Assembly: GCA_009602735.1 (NCBI GenBank)
Contig: WELA01009551.1
Span: 164,606 to 228,605, forward strand
Source: Mesotaenium endlicherianum
Lineage: Eukaryota; Streptophyta; Zygnematophyceae; Zygnematales; Mesotaeniaceae
Length of the DNA: 64,000 nucleotides
Reading direction: 5' to 3'
A model generated the notes under the pieces. It saw only the letters and a program-made list of their open reading frames with translations. It did not search any database and had not been told where the DNA came from. The position numbers and the translations under genes were made by a program. Every line of letters starts with the position of its first letter. Position 1 is the stretch's first letter. This document shows positions 50,449 to 57,428 of this stretch, piece after piece.

Positions 50449-51303
50449 ATGAAAAGAATCCATGTATTGATTAGCGGGGCATCTTTGCTGTGCTGCTTTT
50501 TGCTGATTGCCTGCAGCAGTTCCAGGAATGTTCAACAACAGGAGCCGGCGTCGAAAGGAAGCTGGCAGGCAAATAAGCTAACGATCGATGGTAGTGATAG
50601 CGACTGGACGGCGCCACTGCTTTTTGAATACAACAAAAAGGAAAAGTTCCATTACGCCGTTACCAATGATCAAACCAATTTGTATGTGATGCTGCGCAGC
50701 AGCGATGAAAACACGCAACAGGAGATATTAAGGGGCGGACTCACCGTTCTTTTTAATACGCATGCCGTTAACGAAGAGCATGGTGCTGCAGGTATTGTTT
50801 ATCCAACAGGCAATATACCCAAAGGCCCTATGAACGGGAAACAGGAATACAATAACAATAAACACATTGCGCTCAATAATGCGCAGGATTATTCTTTGTT
50901 CGGATTCAACACAGTGAAATCTTTGGAGAACTACGATTATGGTAAAGAAAACAAAGAAGGCATCGAGGTAAGTGTGGGGTTGAATGCCACGGGCGAGTTG
51001 ATATATGAAGCAGTGATACCCTTTTCCGCGCTGTTCAATCGGGGCAGTGCCGTGAACCAGGGAGGAAGAAGCCTGTCGGTTGGTTTTGTGATTGATCCCG
51101 TACCCGTTGATCCATCTGCCAGGGGCGGAAGGAGGGGACCAGGTATTGGAATTGGTGGTGGTTTTGGATTTGGCAGCTTCGGTAGTGGCGGCGGTTTGGG
51201 TATATCCATTGGTACCGGTGGCGGTTTGGGAAGGGGGGGAAGACAAAGAATGCCCGAATCTACCAGGGTATGGCGCGAGATTATATTGGCGAAAGCAGGC
51301 TAA
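50449..51303 (+). CDS. Lipoprotein with CBM9/DOMON-like domain and glycine-rich segment
   Basis: 284 residues. Lipobox LIAC-SSSRN near residue 22. The middle (about 35-205) starts KLTIDGSDSDWTAPLLFEYN and has TNDQTNLYVMLRSSDE, a pattern like the CBM9-like sandwich used for sugar or heme binding in secreted proteins (tentative). A Gly/Arg-rich low-complexity stretch (about 222-268, GPGIGIGGGFGFGSFGSGGG) separates it from a short C-terminus, REIILAKAG. Its stop overlaps the stop of the convergent TonB-dependent receptor by four bases. Probably located at the outer membrane. Confidence 0.78.
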   Translation: MKRIHVLISGASLLCCFLLIACSSSRNVQQQEPASKGSWQANKLTIDGSDSDWTAPLLFEYNKKEKFHYAVTNDQTNLYVMLRSSDENTQQEILRGGLTVLFNTHAVNEEHGAAGIVYPTGNIPKGPMNGKQEYNNNKHIALNNAQDYSLFGFNTVKSLENYDYGKENKEGIEVSVGLNATGELIYEAVIPFSALFNRGSAVNQGGRSLSVGFVIDPVPVDPSARGGRRGPGIGIGGGFGFGSFGSGGGLGISIGTGGGLGRGGRQRMPESTRVWREIILAKAG

Positions 51304-53501
51304 TTATTACTGATACCGGCGCGTCCGGCCTCCGTTTGCAGCGCCGATTTCCGTTCCCGATTCAAGGCATTGCTGCCAAAACGATAATTCCAGGTAAAGC
51401 TGATGAAACGGGAATCGGATTGATTGGATACATCAACAATGGCGCCGGGTATTTCAATATGTCTTTTAAACGACCAACTATGGAACAGGTCTCTTACGGA
51501 GATATTGAAAGTACTGTGTTTGTCAAATTGTTTTTGAAGGCCTGCATGTACCTGCCATACTGCTTTAATGATGGCCTGTCCATATAAATTATTACTCCGG
51601 TAAACAGCAGCCAGGTCTGCACTCCATCCTTTCCCGAATGTAAACTGCTGGTTGGCGTTGACACGATAGCTGGTTAACTGATTATTCAACAGGTCGTTCC
51701 CGGAAAACAGGCTACCCATGTATGTGTTAAGGGTCAACTCCTGGTAAAGGTTTACTGTCCACCATTTTGCCAGTGGTAATGCATTAGTGACATTGATCCC
51801 GATGCTGTTCGAACGGTCAATGTTTGCATTGGTAACAACAAGTGCTTTGTCTACCTGTTTGTATGCCGTCAGGAGATAATTGCTGGATCTATTGTATTGT
51901 AAGCCTATACTGATGATCCTGGTATGACTGTATGATAATGCTGCTTCATAATTGTACTGCGGTTGCAACAGGCTGTTACCTGTGATATAGGTATAACTGT
52001 TGAAAAAGAAAATGGATGGATTATAACTCTGGTAATCCGGTCGCGTAATGCGTTTGCCAAAAGAAAAACGAAGGGCCTGTTGAGGTCCGCTGTCTAACTT
52101 GTATTGCAGGTACACAGTAGGGAAGAGATCGGTATACTGTATGTCGAGAATGGAAGCATTGACATGTGTATGCTCCATACGGAATCCAACTTTCCATGTA
52201 AGTTTTTTATATTGGCCGTTCAAGCTACCATAGATCGCATTGATGTTTTCGTTGAAATGAAAACTGTTGTTCAGGCTATTGGCCGGGTGCAGGCCTGTTG
52301 TATCCTGTACCAGGTAGTTGCCATTGCTTTCACGGGATGAGAAACTGCTTTGCAGGCCGGTCTCCAGCGTGAGCAATCCCGCAACAGGTGTTTTGGCATC
52401 GAGCATAACACTATAAACATACACTTTAAAAGGGTTGAAGGAGAAAAGGGTATTGTTGTTTTGCCAGTTTCCTCCGCTGGTAAATGTATTGCTGTTCAAT
52501 ACCTGGTTACCCTGGTCGTTCATTGTGAGATAATCCATATTCAAAGACCATTCTTTTAATGGATTGCTGAAATGGTGTAATATCCCGAGGTTGAGTAAAT
52601 AATGGGTGGTATATGTTCGCAGGTAACTATTGGAATATACAATTGAATCCGGCTGCCGGCCTGTATAAAAACCGGTCGTATAGTGCCCGGTCTCTCTGTA
52701 AGGACTCATATAACTTTTACCGGATAGAGACAGGCTGGTGCTTTTATCAAGATTGATATCTATACCTAATTTATAACTATATGCCCAGCGAAAGTTGATT
52801 TCTGCATTATGCTGCAGAATATTATAATCCCCTGTGCCGTTTGGAAAATGATAGGCCCTGTCGCGTTCAGCTGTATAATATGTATGCGGCTGGCTATAAG
52901 TTGCCATGCCGTATACATTCATGTGTCCGTCCCTGTAATTACAGATAAAACTGCTGTTCGATTTTGGATAAACACCTTGCCCGTAATTCAGGATGAGGTT
53001 ACCATTGAAACCCCTGTTGCCTGTTTTTTTGGTCCGTATGAGAATAATACCCCCCATACCATTCGCTGCATACCGGGCAGGAGGGTTGGGCATGATCTCT
53101 ATTTTATCCAGTATCCCGGAAGGCAGTGACTGAAGATAATTCAACAACTCTTTCCCGGTTAAATAAACGGGTTTATCATCGATGAATACCGAGGCCTGGT
53201 CTTTTCCATAGATGCTGATATTGCCATTGTTTTCCACCATTATGCCAGGTGTATTGTTGAGTATATCCACGATATGCAAGCCGGCATTGGAAGGAAGCGC
53301 GTTGATATGTACGATTGTCCGGTCGATCTGCTGCTCTGAATACATGCGACGCGTGGCTTTGATGATTACATCCTTCAGTATAACAGTATCCCTGGTCCAA
53401 CGCCTGCTGGTATCAGTATTGTGCTGGGCAGGGGAAGGAATGATCGTAAATGCCGTCAACCCGAACGAAAGGACTAAATATCGATTGGAAAGAAGATTCA
53501 T
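51300..53501 (-). CDS. TonB-dependent receptor, outer-membrane beta-barrel family (OMP_b-brl_3)
   Basis: 733 residues. Signal peptide (MNLLSNRYLVLSFGLTAF...PSPAQ) followed by a short spacer, not the usual CarboxypepD_reg domain. Plug domain: VILKDVIIKATRRMYSEQQ, NTPGIMVENNGNISIYGKD, VFIDDKPVYLTGKELLNYL, IEIMPNPPARYAANGMGGII. Barrel to about residue 710 with ISFTWNYRFG near the end. Members without a CarboxypepD_reg domain are often under tight repressor control. A 20-bp perfect palindrome lies 10 bp upstream of the start. Substrate unknown; no partner SusD. Confidence 0.9.
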   Translation of the reverse strand: MNLLSNRYLVLSFGLTAFTIIPSPAQHNTDTSRRWTRDTVILKDVIIKATRRMYSEQQIDRTIVHINALPSNAGLHIVDILNNTPGIMVENNGNISIYGKDQASVFIDDKPVYLTGKELLNYLQSLPSGILDKIEIMPNPPARYAANGMGGIILIRTKKTGNRGFNGNLILNYGQGVYPKSNSSFICNYRDGHMNVYGMATYSQPHTYYTAERDRAYHFPNGTGDYNILQHNAEINFRWAYSYKLGIDINLDKSTSLSLSGKSYMSPYRETGHYTTGFYTGRQPDSIVYSNSYLRTYTTHYLLNLGILHHFSNPLKEWSLNMDYLTMNDQGNQVLNSNTFTSGGNWQNNNTLFSFNPFKVYVYSVMLDAKTPVAGLLTLETGLQSSFSSRESNGNYLVQDTTGLHPANSLNNSFHFNENINAIYGSLNGQYKKLTWKVGFRMEHTHVNASILDIQYTDLFPTVYLQYKLDSGPQQALRFSFGKRITRPDYQSYNPSIFFFNSYTYITGNSLLQPQYNYEAALSYSHTRIISIGLQYNRSSNYLLTAYKQVDKALVVTNANIDRSNSIGINVTNALPLAKWWTVNLYQELTLNTYMGSLFSGNDLLNNQLTSYRVNANQQFTFGKGWSADLAAVYRSNNLYGQAIIKAVWQVHAGLQKQFDKHSTFNISVRDLFHSWSFKRHIEIPGAIVDVSNQSDSRFISFTWNYRFGSNALNRERKSALQTEAGRAGISNN

Positions 53502-53510
53502 ACTGCAATA

Positions 53511-53530
53511 ATAACTAAATATTTAGTTAT
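53511..53530. promoter_or_regulatory. Perfect 20-bp palindrome upstream of the TonB-dependent receptor
   Basis: ATAACTAAATATTTAGTTAT, perfect, 9 bp before the receptor start codon on the minus strand. A degenerate second copy, TTAACTA...TAGTTTA, follows at 53531-53550. The spacing and AT-rich dyad form suit a repressor operator (MarR, TetR or BlaI type; inference). The repressor gene is not adjacent. Confidence 0.6.
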
Positions 53531-53667
53531 TTAACTAATAAAATAGTTTAATTGCACTGAATAGCCATAGATATATTCCAGGAGTCAGTATGAATGTGCT
53601 ATCATCGCTGTACCTGGCCCTTATTTGATTCGTATCTGCACCACTCCCATTTCGTCTTTTATATACC

Positions 53668-53737
53668 ATTTCTTTACCCTTTCTTCGGACGGAGACGAAC
53701 AAGGGGTAAAGAAGCGTCGAAGCAGGGGTAAAGAAAT
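53668..53737. repeat. Purine-rich inverted/direct repeat in the 399-bp gene-free gap 53502-53900
   Basis: The gap between the TonB receptor and the radical SAM gene holds no convincing gene. It contains the palindrome at 53511 and this element: arms ATTTCTTTACCC (from 53668) and GGGTAAAGAAAT (to 53737) belong to 20-bp inverted arms with two mismatches. GGGGTAAAGAA also repeats directly at 53703 and 53725 (period 22). The purine-rich strand continues with GCGAAGAAAGGGCGAAG to about 53760. Nothing recognisable lies in 53770-53900. Confidence 0.6.
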
Positions 53738-53900
53738 AGCGAAGAAAGGGCGAAGAAAACAAGAATTAAATACGAATTGTCTTATAAACATCGAAGCGGT
53801 ATCGAACAAACAGCGAGGCTGGTGGCTGCCAACTCCGGCTGAGGTACTTTGCTGGTACACAGAAAGAACAAATATCCATCGAACAATAATCCTTCAAAAG

Positions 53901-55211
53901 CTATACATAACGTTCGGCGCCGGCGAATTCCCTGTTATAATCGCCTTTGATGCGTTCCATGGGCGGATTAAAATAACCGAATTTCAATTGCGGGAACTCT
54001 TCTCTTATAAGGCTCATCAGTTGTTTTACGCCCAGCATTTCACCGGTTTCATGTGCGCCGATCTTGCCCATGTACCAATCGGGGTCGATGTTGAAATTAC
54101 GCCACTGGATCATCGACAGATCGGTATCGATGATGAGCTGCCGCAGGGCTTCGTATTCTTCCACACTATCGGTCATACCAGGGAATACGAAATAATTGAT
54201 GCTGGTCCATCCGCCATAACTGCGCATTACTTTCAGGCTTTCAATGATGTCTTCGAAACGGTAATTATTTGGCCGGTAATAAGGATCATAAATATGTTTA
54301 CGCGCCGAATTGGTGCTCACGCGGATGCTGTTCAAACCCGCTTCACACAAGGCTTTTACAGCATCTGGTTTTGAACCGTTGGTGTTGATGTTGATGCTGC
54401 CGCGGTTGGTATGTTTGCGTATCTCCAAAATAGATTCGCGGATGGTTTCCCACATGAGTAAGGGCTCTCCTTCGCAACCCTGTCCGAAGCTAACGATAGG
54501 AAAGGGGGCTTCTATCAGATGCGGTACGGTGAATTCTACAATTTCCGCTGCGGTTGGTTTGAAGGTGAGACGGTCTTGCGTGGAAACAATGGTTTCTTCT
54601 TCGGGCTGAAAAGAAATACAACCGATACAGTTGGCATTGCAGGCCGGAGAAGTAGGAACCGGACATTCCCAGCGGGCCATGGAAAAATTTCTGGCAGCGG
54701 GACAATGATAGGTCATGCAACAATTTTCCATCAAATGTTTCACCAGCCTGTTGTGCGGATAGGCCTGTAACAAATGCTCGGTACCCGATTGAATCTTTGC
54801 ACTGTCATAACCGGCACATTCCTGCCGGATGTCCTGCTCAATGCGCACAGCAGGTACATAGGTTTTATGATCGAACCATCCGGCCGCTGTATAACAAAAC
54901 AGTGGAAGGGTAGGCGCATCAGGTAATGTTTCATAAGCGGCAATAAACAAACCGGTATGTGCCGGTGGAATGAATGCTGCCACAGCCCATCCCTTCTCAC
55001 ACAAACGCATTTCTCCTGTGTTCACATCTATGCCAATACCCCTTCGCCCCGGTAACTCATAGAGGTTGCCACCATCGGGCAATTCTATCCAGTCTTCCGC
55101 GGGAATGGGGAATGCATCCCATCCGGCACGGCCCACTGCGTAGAGGGTGGTGTCTTCATAGATATTGCCGTTGCCGTCGGAATAGAGGAGGTATGGTGAT
55201 TGGGGTAACAT
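53901..55211 (-). CDS. Radical SAM protein with cysteine-rich N-terminal extension
   Basis: 436 residues. An approximately 150-residue N-terminal part of unknown type precedes four cysteines (ENCCMTYHC and WECP, about 163-183). The radical SAM cluster is ACNANCIGCIS with C191-x3-C195-x2-C198, then VSFGQGCEGEPLLMWE (SAM-binding GE motif), SININTNGSKPDAV and RVSTNSARKHIYDPYYRP. The organisation resembles the SPASM-less, PflA/MoaA-like group; the substrate is unknown. No obvious partner peptide or enzyme is adjacent. A (AGTTGTT)n repeat lies 23 bp upstream. Confidence 0.88.
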   Translation of the reverse strand: MLPQSPYLLYSDGNGNIYEDTTLYAVGRAGWDAFPIPAEDWIELPDGGNLYELPGRRGIGIDVNTGEMRLCEKGWAVAAFIPPAHTGLFIAAYETLPDAPTLPLFCYTAAGWFDHKTYVPAVRIEQDIRQECAGYDSAKIQSGTEHLLQAYPHNRLVKHLMENCCMTYHCPAARNFSMARWECPVPTSPACNANCIGCISFQPEEETIVSTQDRLTFKPTAAEIVEFTVPHLIEAPFPIVSFGQGCEGEPLLMWETIRESILEIRKHTNRGSININTNGSKPDAVKALCEAGLNSIRVSTNSARKHIYDPYYRPNNYRFEDIIESLKVMRSYGGWTSINYFVFPGMTDSVEEYEALRQLIIDTDLSMIQWRNFNIDPDWYMGKIGAHETGEMLGVKQLMSLIREEFPQLKFGYFNPPMERIKGDYNREFAGAERYV

Positions 55212-55233
55212 TGCTGAAATGGAATGAGCTATG

Positions 55234-55280
55234 AGTTGTTAGTTGTTAGTTGTTAGTTGTTAGTTGTTAGTTGTTAGTTG
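55234..55280. repeat. (AGTTGTT)n microsatellite, about 6.7 copies
   Basis: Six perfect AGTTGTT units and a partial AGTTG from 55234 to 55280. The right end contains the stop codon (55274-55276) and last codons of the YcxB-like gene. Related, shorter arrays lie at 3960 and 42425. Slippage here could alter the protein end or the spacing to the radical SAM gene. Confidence 0.93.
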
Positions 55281-55822
55281 AGATGCTGTTTGCAAAATTC
55301 GTTGAATTCTGCTTCCATTGTATCAGCCACCGGGCTTTCTGTTTCTTTTTGTACCAGTTTATTGTTCTTGAAATCAATGGTAAGCAGGTTGTCTTTCAAT
55401 ACCACATTGTTCATATCGCTCCATTGATAATGTTTTCTGGGGAAACTGTTGATCACGATCTCATCTTTGTCGAATGCGACTTCCTGCGGAAATTTTGCCT
55501 GCTTTTCCAACAGGGCCGCCAGCAGGTAAGCAATGAAAGGAATGAGTCCATGCGGCAACAGGTACCAACCACAGGCTGCCAGTAATAAAGCTATCCGGTA
55601 ATGAACGGCCTGGCCTTTGTTTTCCTGCATTTTAAGATAAGCAGTATAACCAATTATCAACAATACAATGACCGAAAGAAATAGAATGGTTTTGATAGCA
55701 GGCGCAGTAAAAATGGAAAAGATGAATACTACAACAGCCATGATGAGCATGATGAGGCTGATGCGATCCACGATTTTCGGATTGCGCGATTTGAAGGTAA
55801 TGATATATTCGTACGTCTTCAT
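55274..55822 (-). CDS. YcxB-like membrane protein
   Basis: 182 residues. It begins with a short soluble stretch MKTYEYIITFKSRNP, then four hydrophobic segments (about 20-40, 43-60, 73-92 and 94-110), and ends with a soluble YcxB-type domain (about 115-182: VAFDKDEIVINSFPRKHYQWSDMNNVVL). Family function is unknown. The last codons, LN-stop, come from the AGTTGTT repeat. It starts 1 bp after the agmatinase-family stop, so the two are co-transcribed. Confidence 0.78.
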   Translation of the reverse strand: MKTYEYIITFKSRNPKIVDRISLIMLIMAVVVFIFSIFTAPAIKTILFLSVIVLLIIGYTAYLKMQENKGQAVHYRIALLLAACGWYLLPHGLIPFIAYLLAALLEKQAKFPQEVAFDKDEIVINSFPRKHYQWSDMNNVVLKDNLLTIDFKNNKLVQKETESPVADTMEAEFNEFCKQHLN

Positions 55823-55823
55823 G

Positions 55824-56858
55824 CTATTTCACCATCAGGTTACAAAGACGCCACAACATTTGCGCGCCAACTACACTATCCCAATCACTTTGTCCCACGC
55901 CAATTTCAACCAGGTCGAAACCAATGAGGGTACGGCCGCTTTCTTGTACTTTCCGGAAAAGATACAACACTTCTTCTCCCTCAAAGCCGCCATGCACCGG
56001 GGTGCCGGTATTCGGACAAAGCTTGCGGTCAAGTCCGTCTACATCGAAACTGATGTAAACATGTTGGGGTAATTTATCTACGATATCGTCTACGATCTGT
56101 TTCCAGGTCTCGCCTTCGTATTGTCTTTCTTTGATGGCCCTGTCTAAATAAGTAACCACCCTGTACTGGCTATTGCAGATGTATTGCCATTCTTCTTCGC
56201 AGTAATCGCGGATCCCCACCTGCACCAGTTTGCTGATCTGTGGCAATTCTTCCAGGGCATTGTACATCACAGAAGCATGTGAGTAGGTGAAGTTCTCATA
56301 ATTCTTTCTCAGGTCGCAATGCGCATCGATTTGCAGGATACCAAAATTGCTGTGCTTTTCGGCCAGCGCTTTTAATATCCCCAATGAAATGCTGTGATCG
56401 CCTCCCAGCAAAGCCACGAGCTTTTCGCGGTTGAGCAGGTCGCGCGCTTGTTCGTACACCCATTGATTCAGCGCAACGCCGCCCGCATTGATATCTTTGA
56501 GGCTTTTGCACATGAACTTGTTCTTCTCCAGCGGTTCGCCTTTGGAAATATAATCGATATAGAGTTCCGCTTCTTTGCGCAGGTAATCGCTTTTGAGCAA
56601 AATACGTTTATCGGTCTCCCGCATGAAAAAGCCCTGCTTCCATCCATCGGGTACATCGGCGTCGAAGAGGTCTACCTGCATGCTCGCTTTGAAAACATGC
56701 TCCGCAGCGCGAGAGGTGCCGGCGCCATAACTAACGGTTACTTCCCAGGGCACAGGAATGATCACCAGGCGTGAGTCCTCTTCTGAAAAAGGAAGGCCAA
56801 AGATGTTGTTGTTGGGATTACTCACCGAATTGGGATCGAATTGCGATAAGTCGGTCAT
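55824..56858 (-). CDS. speB: Agmatinase/arginase family protein
   Basis: 344 residues from ATG 56858 (MTDLSQFDPNSVS). Binuclear manganese motifs: LLGGDHSISLG, LQIDAHCDLRKNY and YISFDVDGLDRKLCPNTGTP with GGFEGEEVLYLFR. The family hydrolyses agmatine, arginine, formiminoglutamate or guanidino acids. Because a probable arginine decarboxylase lies at 38071, agmatinase (agmatine to putrescine and urea) is the best guess; arginase or guanidinobutyrase are not excluded. DAHCD and the Cys next to the metal site are notable but within known variation. Confidence 0.87.
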   Translation of the reverse strand: MTDLSQFDPNSVSNPNNNIFGLPFSEEDSRLVIIPVPWEVTVSYGAGTSRAAEHVFKASMQVDLFDADVPDGWKQGFFMRETDKRILLKSDYLRKEAELYIDYISKGEPLEKNKFMCKSLKDINAGGVALNQWVYEQARDLLNREKLVALLGGDHSISLGILKALAEKHSNFGILQIDAHCDLRKNYENFTYSHASVMYNALEELPQISKLVQVGIRDYCEEEWQYICNSQYRVVTYLDRAIKERQYEGETWKQIVDDIVDKLPQHVYISFDVDGLDRKLCPNTGTPVHGGFEGEEVLYLFRKVQESGRTLIGFDLVEIGVGQSDWDSVVGAQMLWRLCNLMVK

Positions 56859-56996
56859 GATGCTCTTTATTTGCAAACGGCGCGAAGGTAATGCAAAGTT
56901 AGCAGTACTGTTTGATTTCTGTCATTTCTTACCGCCCGTACCAATACCCCGCTGTGGCTCCTTTTTTTGGATTAATTTCGCGCCAAATATGGCGAA

Positions 56997-57407
56997 ATGA
57001 AGAAGACACATATTATTTTATTGGTATTGATAGCAGCGGCCATCGTGGTACTCATCAGTTATACGGGCGACCTCACTACTTACGAGACGATCGCTTCGGC
57101 CAAACAGAAAGAAGGCAAATTTGTGAACCTCATAGCCAAGCTCGATAAACAGCAACCCCTCGAATACGATGCGGTAAAAAATCCCAATTACCTCAGTTTT
57201 ACTGCCGTAGATACCCTGGGTAATTCCATTAAAGTAGTGTACCACAATAATAAGCCTACCGATATGGAAAAAAGCGACAGGCTGGTGTTGAAAGGAAGGG
57301 TACAGGGCGATCATTTTGAATGTAAAGACATTTTGCTGAAATGTCCTTCCAAGTATAAAGACGATCCCAAAGCCACGCAGAACAGATTGCAGGCAGAAAG
57401 CAAATAA
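56997..57407 (+). CDS. ccmE: Cytochrome c maturation heme chaperone CcmE (CxxxY type)
   Basis: 136-residue periplasmic heme chaperone anchored by one N-terminal helix (about 5-21). OB-fold blocks FVNLIAKLDKQ, YLSFTAVDTLGNSIKVVY and SDRLVLKGRVQGDHFECKDIL precede LLKCPSKY, in which Cys 116 and Tyr 120 replace the classic HxxxY heme site (His to Cys). It gives heme to the CcmF complex encoded 21 bp downstream. The minimal frame ATGGCGAAATGA overlaps the start codon and may be a coincidence. Confidence 0.95.
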   Translation: MKKTHIILLVLIAAAIVVLISYTGDLTTYETIASAKQKEGKFVNLIAKLDKQQPLEYDAVKNPNYLSFTAVDTLGNSIKVVYHNNKPTDMEKSDRLVLKGRVQGDHFECKDILLKCPSKYKDDPKATQNRLQAESK

Positions 57408-57428
57408 ACCACAGAATCTTCCGCATCG

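Noticed and set aside
53625-54374. 249-codon plus-strand frame overlapping the radical SAM gene and the purine-rich gap
   Set aside because: Most of it is antisense to the radical SAM gene and the front is low-complexity repeat sequence; no domain pattern.
56988-56999. Three-codon reading frame ATGGCGAAATGA overlapping the ccmE start
   Set aside because: Attractive as a coupling mini-frame but easily explained by chance in an A/G-rich leader.
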